Assembly (NCBI RefSeq): GCF_003388735.1
Contig: NZ_QUBQ01000007.1
Location: forward strand, 1-64,000
Reading direction: 5' to 3'
From: Paenibacillus paeoniae
Lineage (GTDB): Bacteria > Bacillota > Bacilli > Paenibacillales > Paenibacillaceae
DNA: 64,000 nt
Shown: positions 8,878 through 17,521 of the stretch, piece after piece
Layout of the letters: each line of letters opens with the position of its first letter
Position numbering within the stretch: position 1 is the stretch's first letter
Made by a program: the position numbers and the translations under genes
The notes under the pieces: model-generated
Database searches by the model: none
Told to the model about the DNA's origin: nothing
Seen by the model: the letters and a program-made list of their open reading frames with translations, nothing else

Positions 8878-8925
8878 TTTGTCGGATCCACATTTACAGC
8901 AGCATGGATGAAGGAGGGGAATGCA

Positions 8926-9078
8926 ATGAGCAAGCCGAAGAGCATGCCTGTTCCCGAGAGCGTGCCACATAATGAGAAGAAGCGGCAGGATCACGATAAC
9001 GGCCTGCAGGAGCCGCTGTCAGGCTCCAAAAAAACGAAGAAACAGAACCATGTATCCCACAACAATCCGGAAGGTTAG
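8926..9078 (+). CDS. sspP: Small acid-soluble spore protein P
   Basis: A 50-residue gene with a strong site AAGGAGGGG 6 nt before ATG. The central LQEPLSGSKKTKKQNH closely resembles the EPLSGSKKVKNRNH core of SspP of Bacillus, a minor SASP made in the forespore under sigma-G. Strongly basic and hydrophilic, no hydrophobic stretch. It ends the small-protein operon and is followed at once by a perfect terminator. Confidence 0.8.
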   Translation: MSKPKSMPVPESVPHNEKKRQDHDNGLQEPLSGSKKTKKQNHVSHNNPEG

Positions 9079-9080
9079 GA

Positions 9081-9117
9081 AACGCCCCGTGTCTATCGCT
9101 GACACGGGGCGTTTTTT
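9081..9117 (+). terminator. Terminator of the sspP operon
   Basis: Perfect 12-bp stem ACGCCCCGTGTC / GACACGGGGCGT with TTTTTT. Confidence 0.93.
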
Positions 9118-9193
9118 GACTTCTAGCTATCCAATCCCCTCAATATAGTTTAGAATGGAGTTGCTTACAAAACAGAAAGTGGAGGTACAACGA

Positions 9194-10255
9194 TTGATGA
9201 AGCAAGCTAAACAAGTTGCCCTTATCATGATAATTGTTCTGACGATGATTATTGCAGGATGCAGCAGTTCAGCGCCACCAAAGGCAGCCCTGGAAGCCGC
9301 GACGGCGAAAACAATGGCAGCCGAGTCCTATAAACTGTCCATGACCTTGCAGCTCGACGAGCTGGATTTCCCCGATACGGGTGGTTCTAATATATGGTTA
9401 TTTACGCCCACACAGATTGCAGGTATCGTAAAGGACGCAACGATAAAAGCAGACGTGACGTATGCATCGGAACCTATGCGGGCAGACGTTAATCTTGAAG
9501 TTATTTTGCCTAGCATGATGGATATGAAATTGGTGGTACCCATGATACTTACGGAGAAGAAGCTGTATATTCAAGTACCAGCCCTTCCCTTGTTCGGGAT
9601 TCCGGATTCCGTCGTGGGCAAGTACTTGCAGTTCGACCTGGATGATCTAGCGAAGCAGGAAGGTGCAGACAAGCTGAACCTGAATATTGTCGATTTGCTG
9701 AAGATGATGCAGGATTTATTTTCCACACTGATGAAGCACGCTGATGAGAAGACCTATTTCAGCAATGTAAAGGCTGAGGAAGCGGGTTTGCCCAAAGATC
9801 TCAAGGTTGACCAAATAGTGAAATTCGCCATTGATGAGGATCAATATCCGCAGACGGTAGAGACGATCATCAAGGCGCTTCCGGAAATTTTGGATATATT
9901 GATGAACAATGAAGCATACCTTCAAGCGGCCGGTATTGAAAAGGCTGATCTGGAAGAGATGAAGGCGAATCTGGATACCAAAAAGACAGAACTGCTTAAT
10001 CTGCTTCAAAATGATCTGAAGTTTAATGCATTGGAACTAACGGGCGGCATTAAGGACAAATATTTGGTGTACCAGGGCGGCAAGATATCTGTTCAAAAAA
10101 CGAATCCAGAGAGCGGTATGGACTCGAAGTTCGGAGGGACCTTCTCCGCTCAGTATTCTGAACTGAATAAGAAGGTCGAGTTCCCTGAACTTCCGACCGA
10201 TGCCTTGACCAAAGATCAGCTTACAGAGCTGTTCAGAGCAGCTGCCGGCCTGTAA
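9194..10255 (+). CDS. Secreted lipoprotein, unknown function (DUF6612/LppX-like)
   Basis: 353 residues. A short basic N-terminus and hydrophobic stretch lead to the lipobox IIAGC (Cys near residue 24), so it should be lipid-anchored on the outer face of the membrane. The mature part, with AAESYKLSMTLQL and later beta-strand-rich segments, resembles the large LolA/LppX-like lipoproteins of Bacillota; this family link is tentative and no ligand can be named. TTG 9194 (or the next codon, ATG 9197) is preferred because GGAGG is 8-11 nt upstream; the ATG at 9155 has no such site. Monocistronic, with terminators on both sides. Confidence 0.75.
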   Translation: MMKQAKQVALIMIIVLTMIIAGCSSSAPPKAALEAATAKTMAAESYKLSMTLQLDELDFPDTGGSNIWLFTPTQIAGIVKDATIKADVTYASEPMRADVNLEVILPSMMDMKLVVPMILTEKKLYIQVPALPLFGIPDSVVGKYLQFDLDDLAKQEGADKLNLNIVDLLKMMQDLFSTLMKHADEKTYFSNVKAEEAGLPKDLKVDQIVKFAIDEDQYPQTVETIIKALPEILDILMNNEAYLQAAGIEKADLEEMKANLDTKKTELLNLLQNDLKFNALELTGGIKDKYLVYQGGKISVQKTNPESGMDSKFGGTFSAQYSELNKKVEFPELPTDALTKDQLTELFRAAAGL

Positions 10256-10271
10256 TCCATATTAATGATAG

Positions 10272-10316
10272 AAATCCCCTCCTACCGGCTTGAGAGCTGT
10301 TAGGAGGGGATTTTTT
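10272..10316. terminator. Bidirectional terminator
   Basis: AATCCCCTCCTA / TAGGAGGGGATT stem with TTTTTT on + and an A-run on the other side; shared by two convergent genes and overlapping the last base of the - gene. Confidence 0.88.
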
Positions 10317-10672
10317 CACTTGATGAATCGAATCGTCACCGGATACCGATAGACGCTGCCCTCGTTCGCTTTGATGGAAGCAAGAATGACGAGGATGAAC
10401 CATGCAATGCCGATAGCTATGAGGAGCAGGACGCCAATAAATAAAATAATGAGAATGGAGGAGATGATGCAATAGATCATAATGCTGATTTGAAAGTTAA
10501 GCGATTCTTTGCCTTGTTCGTTGACATAAGGGGAGTGATCCTTCTTGATCAACCAAATGACAAGAGGGCCGATAATCGAGCCAAAAGGAATGATGAAGGT
10601 ACTGAAGGCCAGCAGATGACATAGCATACCGAACGTTTGATCATCCCTCGATACAGGATTCCGGTCGTACAC
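10316..10672 (-). CDS. DUF4870 (Tic20-like) membrane protein
   Basis: 118 residues with the DUF4870 pattern: FGMLCHLLAF, IIGPLVIWLIKKD, VNEQGKESLNFQISI, then two close hydrophobic segments. About four membrane segments are expected. Function unknown. The GTG at 10672 has GAGGAGGG 7 nt upstream and is chosen over earlier in-frame ATGs, which would extend the protein with a poorly conserved leader. It is convergent with the lipoprotein gene. Confidence 0.8.
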   Translation of the reverse strand: MYDRNPVSRDDQTFGMLCHLLAFSTFIIPFGSIIGPLVIWLIKKDHSPYVNEQGKESLNFQISIMIYCIISSILIILFIGVLLLIAIGIAWFILVILASIKANEGSVYRYPVTIRFIK

Positions 10673-10853
10673 GCAAATTCCCTCCTCATCAAAATAAAGT
10701 CTCATCATGAAGCATTCAATAAGCAATATATGCACAGCTTTGGAGCCTGTAGTCCTAACTACTCAAATCTAGTGCAAAAGAATTGTTTTTCGCAGGTAGA
10801 CACAAAGTCCCACTTAAATTGTGGAAATTTTATTTATAATAGAACTAATTAAC

Positions 10854-10862
10854 TTCGACAAA
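10854..10862 (-). promoter_or_regulatory. Spo0A box downstream of a TATAAT element
   Basis: TTCGACAAA is the exact complement of the 0A consensus TTTGTCGAA. TATAAT lies at 10835-10840, so the box would be about +7 to +15 of the transcript, a repressing position. No good -35 is visible. Confidence 0.45.
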
Positions 10863-10896
10863 ATTTTACATGAACCGATAAGAGGTGACAGACGAC

Positions 10897-11586
10897 ATGA
10901 TTTCTCCTTTTTTCAAGAAAAAAGAAACATCGGAGAAGCCAAGCGACCAGCCGCAAGACCTAGTTCCGGGATCTCTGCCTGATCAGACGGACCTTGCCGC
11001 TGATGCAGGGAACGAGGACAGAGCTTATGGGGCTAATGTTCCGAACAAGTCAAAAATGGATAAAAAGTCGCTGGATCTGATCTTCGCAGTAGAACAAATG
11101 ATTCAGGCCAAGCAGCATACAGAGCTTCAAGTGAATGAGCTTCAAGACCGACTGACTCATGCCAGCGGGAATATTGATCGGCTGAACCGAGATGCGCGCC
11201 ATCTGAACAAGGTCATTGAAGAGCGTGAGAAGAGCATTCTCGAGCTGGAACAGAAGATCGTAGATAAAAACATGAAAGTGGACCAAGTCGTAGAGGATTA
11301 CAGCGAGCTGCAACGGAAGTTGTCTGCGGAGATTGAAGAGCTCAAGAGCGTTATTGAACTGGAGCAGCAGAAGTATCAAGGTCTTCTTCAGAAACATAAC
11401 GATACGCTTGGTGAAAAGAATAAGCGCATTCACGAGCTCGAGGAGAAGATTGGCAGACAGGAAGTTGAGAATCAGCATCTCAAGCAGAAGTACGAGGCGA
11501 CGCATCAGGAGAAAGTGTATTTGGCGAATATGATCAGTGATTTCACCAATCGCATGTCTGCGCCGTTAGGTAGAGACAACCAATGA
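10897..11586 (+). CDS. Coiled-coil protein coupled to a polysaccharide deacetylase
   Basis: 229 residues. After a charged ~50-residue head, nearly the whole protein (about 55-215) is heptad-rich coiled coil with many E, K, L, Q. No signal peptide or membrane span, so it should be cytoplasmic. ATG 10897 has AGAGGTGA 9 nt upstream. Its stop overlaps the start of the next gene (ATGA), so the two are translationally coupled; it may be a scaffold for the membrane deacetylase, but its function is unknown. Confidence 0.75.
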   Translation: MISPFFKKKETSEKPSDQPQDLVPGSLPDQTDLAADAGNEDRAYGANVPNKSKMDKKSLDLIFAVEQMIQAKQHTELQVNELQDRLTHASGNIDRLNRDARHLNKVIEEREKSILELEQKIVDKNMKVDQVVEDYSELQRKLSAEIEELKSVIELEQQKYQGLLQKHNDTLGEKNKRIHELEEKIGRQEVENQHLKQKYEATHQEKVYLANMISDFTNRMSAPLGRDNQ

Positions 11587-12890
11587 TGAGTACGGAAGCC
11601 TTGCAGACGATTGAGCTGTTGTCGCTGGAAGTCAATCATGGTCGCCATGAACTGCGGCTGGCGATTGAACGGAATGGCCAACGTAATGTGGTCATGCTGG
11701 AGGTGGATGAGGACACGGGTCAGCAAGTATTTCCACTCGCTCCTAAAGAGGAAGAGCGGGCCAGATTGTCACTCTATACCAGCTGGGATCCTTATCGGCA
11801 GGTCCAGTATAGCTCGGTGATCAAGTCGAAAGGTCAACAGAGTGAGACGCATTATTTCACTTGTTCTAAGCTGTATGCGGATCTCATGGAGCAGATTCGA
11901 AAGGGTGATTTGCCTGAACAAGTGGCAGTGGATCACAATCAGCAGACTATGCTGATAGATCGGGAGGCTTCACTCGTAAGCACAAATACATATATAAAGA
12001 AGATAACACGGTTTCTGACTGCTTCCTTGCGCTTGCTCGTCGTGACAGGCGTGATTTATGTATCCTGGATCGAACTGGAAGGTCGCTTCTTGGCAAACCA
12101 AGGGGAAGCGGTAAGAGACCTGCATCCCCCAATGACCGCAGCGGTTGACACCATTCAGGAGGGGACGTCTTCGTGGCCGAATGATCATTTCGTTCAGGCG
12201 CAAGGCGAAGCGGGGAGCGGGATTGTCGTCACGGCAAATCTCCAGGCAGAGCCGGATAGCTCAGCCAAGCCCGAAGAAGCTGGGGCTCAGTTAGTCACAC
12301 CGGAGATCATCGAGCTGACAGTAGGTGAGCCTTATTACAGCCTGCCGAAGGGATACGTGGCGTTGACCTTTGATGATGGCCCTTCCATCTATACCAAGGA
12401 CATCGTGGATCAATTAACTAAGCATGAAGTGTTGGCGACATTCCTGTTTGTAGGAAGAAATGCAAGCAAGGATGCGGAAGCTGTGGCTTATGCACGTGAA
12501 CAAGGTATGGCTGTAGGCAACCATTCTTGGGATCATAGCAATTTGGCTCCACTGAAAAACGATAAAATGGCAAACAATATTATAGCAGCGAATGAAAAGC
12601 TGGAGCTGTTCATCGGCCAGCCAATATCTCTGTTTCGCCCGCCATACGGGTCTTTGAACGATCGATTATCGGATACAGTCGAGGATCTGGGAATGAAAAT
12701 GCTGATGTGGAATCGCGATCCCGAGGATTGGCGTACGAATGAAGCGAGCGATATTATGCAATATTTTAAACAAACAGAGGCGTCGGGCGGGATCTATGTC
12801 CTACATGAGAAGAAAGCGACGCTTGAGGCATTGCCCGATATTATCCAATTTTTGAAGAAGCAAGAGCTGAAATTCACCATCTTTCAATAA
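11583..12890 (+). CDS. Membrane-anchored polysaccharide deacetylase (NodB domain)
   Basis: 435 residues. An N-terminal ~130-residue cytoplasmic domain of unknown type precedes one membrane segment (LRLLVVTGVIYVSWI, about 146-160), a low-complexity linker, and a C-terminal NodB/CE4 domain outside the cell. The CE4 motifs are present: TFDDGP (262-267, metal/base Asp pair), HSWDH (metal His pair), RPPYG, and MWNRDPEDW; the last His motif appears as YVLHEK. It should deacetylate peptidoglycan or another cell-wall glycan. The extra N-terminal domain and the coiled-coil partner are unusual for the family. Confidence 0.88.
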   Translation: MMSTEALQTIELLSLEVNHGRHELRLAIERNGQRNVVMLEVDEDTGQQVFPLAPKEEERARLSLYTSWDPYRQVQYSSVIKSKGQQSETHYFTCSKLYADLMEQIRKGDLPEQVAVDHNQQTMLIDREASLVSTNTYIKKITRFLTASLRLLVVTGVIYVSWIELEGRFLANQGEAVRDLHPPMTAAVDTIQEGTSSWPNDHFVQAQGEAGSGIVVTANLQAEPDSSAKPEEAGAQLVTPEIIELTVGEPYYSLPKGYVALTFDDGPSIYTKDIVDQLTKHEVLATFLFVGRNASKDAEAVAYAREQGMAVGNHSWDHSNLAPLKNDKMANNIIAANEKLELFIGQPISLFRPPYGSLNDRLSDTVEDLGMKMLMWNRDPEDWRTNEASDIMQYFKQTEASGGIYVLHEKKATLEALPDIIQFLKKQELKFTIFQ

Positions 12891-12892
12891 TC

Positions 12893-12931
12893 GGCAGTCT
12901 GAATGCGGCATAGTCGCAAAGGGCTGTTTTT
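12893..12931 (+). terminator. Probable terminator after the deacetylase gene
   Basis: Weak stem CAGTCT/GGGCTG with an inner GCG/CGC, followed by eight T. Confidence 0.5.
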
Positions 12932-13004
12932 TTTCGTGCAGGGAAGCGTGGAATGGCGTCGAATAGTTTCTATTTAGGAATAATTCCATCATTTGGAGGT
13001 TTTT

Positions 13005-13334
13005 ATGTCGGAAGACTTTTATTGCGAAGAAGTACTTAGCGGACGAACAGAAGTGAATCGAGTTTTGGAAACGGAGCGCGTATTGGCCTACCATCACACG
13101 AGGCCGTTTTATCCGGTTCATATCGTCGTCATTCCGAAGCGACATATCCCTTCCCTGCTTACATTGGAAGAGAGCGACGATGATCTGCTGTTGGAGTTAA
13201 TCGGCGTCATTAAGCAAGTGGCTGCCAAGGTGACGGAGCAATATGGCGCAAGCAGGGTGCTGACCAATTTGGGGCAATATCAGGATTCCAAACATCTTCA
13301 TTGGCACGTAGCCTATGGAGACCCGTTGCGATAA
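13005..13334 (+). CDS. HIT-family hydrolase
   Basis: 109 residues with the histidine triad HLHWHV (His97, His99, His101) at the C-terminal end, and the family motif YPVHIVVIPKRHI. HIT proteins hydrolyse or transfer nucleotides from substrates such as Ap4A or AMP-lysine; the real substrate here is unknown. ATG 13005 has TTGGAGG 6 nt upstream. Confidence 0.9.
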   Translation: MSEDFYCEEVLSGRTEVNRVLETERVLAYHHTRPFYPVHIVVIPKRHIPSLLTLEESDDDLLLELIGVIKQVAAKVTEQYGASRVLTNLGQYQDSKHLHWHVAYGDPLR

Positions 13335-13344
13335 GCGAATAAGG

Positions 13345-13371
13345 AAAGGGACCGTAAGGTTCCTTTTTTTA
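13345..13371 (+). terminator. Terminator after the HIT gene
   Basis: AAGGGACC / GGTTCCTT stem with a GTAA loop and TTTTTTT. Confidence 0.8.
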
Positions 13372-13432
13372 TGGAAAAATTGAACGATATCGGCGACAAG
13401 GTTGTCTGTATAGAGGTGGAGGTGAGCAGGAG

Positions 13433-13987
13433 TTGGATTTTACCTATTTGAATACACTGGCGGGCGGTTATGATCGGGAGCAGGTATTGCATGATCTCAT
13501 TCATGCCTATCGCCATGATGTGTGGGATTATGCCTTCTCGATTACGCGCAGTGTGGACTTATCCGATGATATTGCACAGGACGTTTTCTTGAAAGTGTAT
13601 GAGAAGCTGCATACGTTCCGTGGAGAAGCCTCGATCAAAAGCTGGCTGCTGCGTATTACACGTAACGTTAGCTTCAACCGGATGAAAAGCGGATTTTTTC
13701 GGCGGGTGCTGCTTATGGGTGAGATGAGAGAAGCTGGAGCGGGGGCCCCATCGGCGGAGAAGCAAGCGATGGATCGCTTGCAGACATCAGAAGCCTGGCA
13801 GCTTGTGCTAGGACTTCCAGTCAAGCAGCGTGAGGTGCTGGTGCTTCATGCTCATCATGAATTGACGCAGGAGGAGATTGCGAAATTGCTGCATCTTCCG
13901 CTAGGCACGGTCAAGTCACGATTGCACCATGCCAGATTGAAGCTGGCTGAGCGGTACAGGGGAGGTATGAAGCATGAGGGAGTATAA
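13433..13987 (+). CDS. ECF RNA polymerase sigma factor
   Basis: 184 residues. Region 2 is seen in YAFSITRSVDLSDDIAQDVFLKVYEKL, ...SWLLRITRNVSFNRMK; region 4 in LGLPVKQREVLVLHAHHELTQEEIA...GTVKSRLHHARLKL. TTG 13433 is preceded by GGAGGTG at 8 nt. The next gene overlaps by 14 nt and encodes a one-span membrane protein, the usual position for an anti-sigma factor, so the pair is probably an extracytoplasmic stress switch; the signal is unknown. Confidence 0.92.
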   Translation: MDFTYLNTLAGGYDREQVLHDLIHAYRHDVWDYAFSITRSVDLSDDIAQDVFLKVYEKLHTFRGEASIKSWLLRITRNVSFNRMKSGFFRRVLLMGEMREAGAGAPSAEKQAMDRLQTSEAWQLVLGLPVKQREVLVLHAHHELTQEEIAKLLHLPLGTVKSRLHHARLKLAERYRGGMKHEGV

Positions 13988-15392
13988 TGTTGATCTGGAG
14001 CAGGCGCTGCGAAGGCGTCCTGTGCCAGGCAAGCAGGTGTCGATATCCGTGGAGAGCATATTGGCGCCGAGGGAAAGAACTACAGCATGGCGAAAACGGA
14101 TCATTTACGCTTTTGCGGCCTGTGCAGTTGTGATTTCGGTTATCTTTTTGTCCAAGGATGTATGGATGTCGGGCTCAGACATGGGTACGGTGCCTCCACA
14201 TGAGGGCTATCATGCGTCGAACAACGAGGATAACCGGACTTTTCCGATGAAGGAGAAAGAAGCGACGGCGCTTGGCGAGCTGCAGCCTGATCAGGAGATG
14301 GACGCACAATTAGCGGAGCTGGATTGGAACGGGTTTTTGGAGGGGAGTACGAAGGTGGCTGGACTCGAATTGTTGCATCGAGAGGTTATCAATGAAGATC
14401 GTCAGTTGCTCTTCATGACCAGGCAGGGCGGAGATGATTACCTATATGAGCTTCTTACGGTAGAGATAAAGAAAGGCCAAAGCGAAGCCTACAAGGTGTC
14501 GACCTCCTTCTCTGCGATTCCGCTTAAGGGACCGAAGACGTATGAGCAGCAGGCCGACAATGACTGGATGACGTACAATTGGGGTTCTTTCCGGAATGAA
14601 GATGGTCATACGATCAGGTTCGCATTTGGTTTTGTGCTGAACGAGCGGCTGACGGAGGTCCGTTTTTCCAACAAAGCGGGGCAGCAAGAGTCTGCGTTGC
14701 AGCTTAGTCAGTCGAACGGTCAACGCCTATGGTTCAAGGTATTGTCATCCGAATTAAGCGAGGGACCCATTACGATTGAGGCTCTTAATAGTCTTACCGG
14801 AGACCTGATGCTAATCGAAACGGATGGCCGGATCAAGCACAGGTACAGTAAGAACGTTCAAAACATGAACAGTTTTAGTGCTCTATCTCAGCAGGAGTGG
14901 CGTGAGATTGCAAGTGGTGCGCTCAGTCATCCATACTTAGAAATACTGAACCAAGTCAACATGCAAGATGGTTCTCAAATGCTGTTGATGGTCGATGATG
15001 ATAGGATTACGCCCGTCCAGACATACAAAATATACGTGGTAAATTTAAGGGAAGAGAGCAAGCACGACTCAAATAAAATAGTAATCCCCTCATCGCTGGG
15101 TGTAAGTGCTAACGTGAATTTTGCAGATGGATCACTTGCGGGTAAAGGCAATGAGTTTTTCCATTATGCTTGGGGAGCGTTGTATGAGCATGCCTTTGTA
15201 TTTGGGTTTATTCGCGACGCTGAAGTGGCGAAGCTGCAATTAATGGATCCGAAGGGTGAGCCATTAGATCTGCCATTTATGACGAATGAGCAAGGGGATC
15301 GATTCTTTGTTCACTACTTCCCGACAAATAAGAGCGATGCCTTTGATTGTACGATTCAAGCATTAGACGAGAGCGGTAATGTTTTGTCTTAG
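13974..15392 (+). CDS. Single-span membrane protein, probable anti-sigma factor
   Basis: 472 residues. A ~45-residue cytoplasmic N-terminus is followed by one membrane segment (IIYAFAACAVVISVIFL, about 42-58) and a ~400-residue extracellular region, beta-rich, without a named domain. Because it overlaps the ECF sigma gene and has the topology of a transmembrane regulator, it is likely to bind that sigma factor; no zinc-type HxxxCxxC anti-sigma motif is visible, so this rests on context alone. Confidence 0.7.
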   Translation: MREYNVDLEQALRRRPVPGKQVSISVESILAPRERTTAWRKRIIYAFAACAVVISVIFLSKDVWMSGSDMGTVPPHEGYHASNNEDNRTFPMKEKEATALGELQPDQEMDAQLAELDWNGFLEGSTKVAGLELLHREVINEDRQLLFMTRQGGDDYLYELLTVEIKKGQSEAYKVSTSFSAIPLKGPKTYEQQADNDWMTYNWGSFRNEDGHTIRFAFGFVLNERLTEVRFSNKAGQQESALQLSQSNGQRLWFKVLSSELSEGPITIEALNSLTGDLMLIETDGRIKHRYSKNVQNMNSFSALSQQEWREIASGALSHPYLEILNQVNMQDGSQMLLMVDDDRITPVQTYKIYVVNLREESKHDSNKIVIPSSLGVSANVNFADGSLAGKGNEFFHYAWGALYEHAFVFGFIRDAEVAKLQLMDPKGEPLDLPFMTNEQGDRFFVHYFPTNKSDAFDCTIQALDESGNVLS

Positions 15393-15472
15393 GCGAATAG
15401 GTAATCATTCAGCAAAGCTGCCTCGTATATTGTGGATGCTTTTTTGTAGGGGGCTTACGTACAGTTATGATA

Positions 15473-16363
15473 TTAACTATGCAAAAACTGTTCCAGTCTT
15501 TTATTCACCTCGGCGGGATTCTCCAAATTCAACATATGACCCAGGCCTGGAAGCAATTCAGCCTGTATCGTTTTGCAAAGCTCGGTCGCACGGACATAAG
15601 CTTGGCCAGAGTCACTGATGACTTCCTGATCACCGAGAAGCAGCAAGAGCGGAGGCTGCAGCTGGCGAAGCTCATCGTCGCTGTACACACCAGGAGCAAC
15701 CTTCAGCGAGAGCGAGCCGTACCGGAAAGCGGCATGAAATTGATTGACCATTGATGAATTCAGCTTGTGCTTGGATAGCCAGCCCAGAAACCTACGTATA
15801 TTCCATTTCATCGGCAAGGCAGCTATAGAGATGATTCGACGAATAAAGGTTGGGTGAAGCTCTACGAAGGTAGCAGCAGGGCTGAGCAAGAACAGCTTAA
15901 GGATCCGATGCGGAGCATAAAGAGTATAGTTCAAAGCGAGAAAGCCGCCATACGATATGCCGCCCAGCGAGACCGTATCCAGTTGCAGCTCACGAAGAAC
16001 ATCATCCATCCACTGCCCGCATTCTTCACGGCTTGCCGGAGTAGCTGTCGGCAAACTCTTGTTCAAATCGCCAATATAATCAATGGCATAAATGCGGTGC
16101 TTTTTCGCCAGAACTTCAATATTGGGGTACCAGACAGTAGAGCTGAATCCCATCGCATGCAAGAGCACAAGCGGTGTTCCATCTTCTGGGCCACAGGAAA
16201 GAATATGAGTGGATCCGAAGCGGGTGGGCACAAAAAAGGAGATAAACGGGACTGGCCAGTTCAACAAACTTTCTTGATACTTGCGATCGTAGCTTGATTG
16301 CCGTTTGGCCGTTTTGAAATGCAAAGAAGTCTCAGTTGCGGCAGGGATAGAAGCTTTTTTCAT
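15473..16363 (-). CDS. Alpha/beta-fold hydrolase
   Basis: 296 residues. The nucleophile elbow GISYGG gives Ser137, the oxyanion strand reads PLVLLHAMGFSS, the acid lies in LLLLLGDQEV (~248) and the His in GLGHMLN (~275). Substrate unknown. ATG 16363 has GAGGTG 6 nt upstream; earlier in-frame starts lack this. Convergent with the anti-sigma gene; the 80-nt gap holds no clear terminator. Confidence 0.88.
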   Translation of the reverse strand: MKKASIPAATETSLHFKTAKRQSSYDRKYQESLLNWPVPFISFFVPTRFGSTHILSCGPEDGTPLVLLHAMGFSSTVWYPNIEVLAKKHRIYAIDYIGDLNKSLPTATPASREECGQWMDDVLRELQLDTVSLGGISYGGFLALNYTLYAPHRILKLFLLSPAATFVELHPTFIRRIISIAALPMKWNIRRFLGWLSKHKLNSSMVNQFHAAFRYGSLSLKVAPGVYSDDELRQLQPPLLLLLGDQEVISDSGQAYVRATELCKTIQAELLPGLGHMLNLENPAEVNKRLEQFLHS

Positions 16364-16531
16364 CTTGAGCACCTCGTGGATATTGGATATGGAGATAGGT
16401 AGTAGCCGATTGGGGCAGATGTATATCGATATAAATAATACCATAATTTCCTAGGTCGCGGTACTGTCGTTCGTAATATCAGAAATGTATTTTGGTGTCT
16501 ATTTCGTTAAAGAAATCGGGGTATTTCCCTT

Positions 16532-16560
16532 TTGGCTGTACCCCTTACTTATGTTATAAT
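16532..16560 (+). promoter_or_regulatory. tRNA-Arg promoter
   Basis: TTGGCT, 17-nt spacer and a perfect TATAAT, ending 12 nt before the tRNA gene. Confidence 0.75.
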
Positions 16561-16572
16561 AAATATTGCTGT

Positions 16573-16648
16573 GGCCCCGTAGCTCAGCGGATAGAGCACA
16601 CGTTTCCTAAACGTGGTGTCGGATGTTCGATTCATCTCGGGGCCGCCA
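16573..16648 (+). tRNA. tRNA-Arg (anticodon CCT)
   Basis: Acceptor GGCCCCG/CGGGGCC, D-arm GCTC...GAGC, anticodon loop TTCCTAA (anticodon CCT), T-loop TTCGATT, encoded CCA. It reads AGG codons. Confidence 0.94.
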
Positions 16649-16678
16649 GTGTTGGCGCGTTATGATAGAGTGCAGATA

Positions 16679-16709
16679 AGGGGTTGGCCATCGCGGCCAA
16701 CCCCTCTTT
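16679..16709. terminator. Bidirectional terminator between tRNA-Arg and the lipoprotein gene
   Basis: Perfect 11-bp stem AGGGGTTGGCC / GGCCAACCCCT followed by CTTT; serves the convergent gene at 16718 as well. Confidence 0.8.
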
Positions 16710-16717
16710 GATTGAAA

Positions 16718-17521
16718 TTATACATCTATGGTTACAGAACCGACGGCCACGGATGCTTCCAGGCGAGGCCCGTTCGTTCCGATTGTTCCGGTGATCTCTC
16801 GCTTGGTATTAGCGGTGTACTCCAGCGTCTCCAGATGGCTGGTGACGCTGCCGACCTCGCTTTTCAGGCTCACGCTAGCGGCAGCCGGAGATTCATTCAG
16901 CTTCACCCGAATCGTGCCTACCTCTGTTTTAGCCACAAGGTCGTTATCCAAGTTAATGCCATTCAACTCGATATCCCCCGTTGCCGTTTCGGCTTTGATA
17001 GCGCCCGCAACATCGCTCAATCGGATTGAGCCTGCATCGATTTTGACATGGAGTGAATTGGCGTGCAGTTGAGTACCTTTGATAGCGCCGAAATTATTGT
17101 TGATCGTTACTTTATCGTATTGTTTCTCAGGTAACGCAATAATCAACCGGCGTTCCCCACGGTTATCTCCGATAATTTTGCTGTTCTTTTCTTTTGTTTC
17201 AATTTCAAGCACATCCTTTTTGATTGCGACATTAAAGGTAATATCCTTCACGACCTTGCTGTCAGTCAGTAGTTCAACTTCAGCCTTCTCCGATTGGCTG
17301 CGTACGATATCAATTAACATCGCTTCCGTCACGACTTTCAAGCTTCCGAATTCATCAGCCTCAAAGGAATGCTTGCCCTTCGATACGACTTCGCCCGAAC
17401 CTGATCCTTCGCCAATGATGGTTTTATCCGTAAATTTGTTGACGGTTCCGCTGCATGCCGTTAGTGTAATGGCCAGCATCGTGGCTGTAACAAGCAGACT
17501 TATTTTTTGATAGTTTTTCAT
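16718..17521 (-). CDS. DUF4097-type lipoprotein
   Basis: 267 residues with signal sequence and lipobox LTAC (Cys ~23), so lipid-anchored outside the membrane. The mature part is a regular right-handed beta-helix-like array: GSIRLSDVAGAIKAETATGDIELNGI and the repeated EVGTIRVKL / EVGSVTSHL / AVGSVTIDV, typical of DUF4097 putative adhesins. ATG 17521 has AAGGGGAG upstream; the extended in-frame start at 17590 would precede the signal sequence. Function unknown. Confidence 0.85.
   Translation of the reverse strand: MKNYQKISLLVTATMLAITLTACSGTVNKFTDKTIIGEGSGSGEVVSKGKHSFEADEFGSLKVVTEAMLIDIVRSQSEKAEVELLTDSKVVKDITFNVAIKKDVLEIETKEKNSKIIGDNRGERRLIIALPEKQYDKVTINNNFGAIKGTQLHANSLHVKIDAGSIRLSDVAGAIKAETATGDIELNGINLDNDLVAKTEVGTIRVKLNESPAAASVSLKSEVGSVTSHLETLEYTANTKREITGTIGTNGPRLEASVAVGSVTIDV

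Noticed and set aside
13974..15392. Zinc-binding anti-sigma (ZAS) domain
   Set aside because: No HxxxCxxC motif in the N-terminal part.
15854..16297. 147-codon open frame antisense to the hydrolase
   Set aside because: The - strand frame has catalytic motifs and a good ribosome site; this one has neither.
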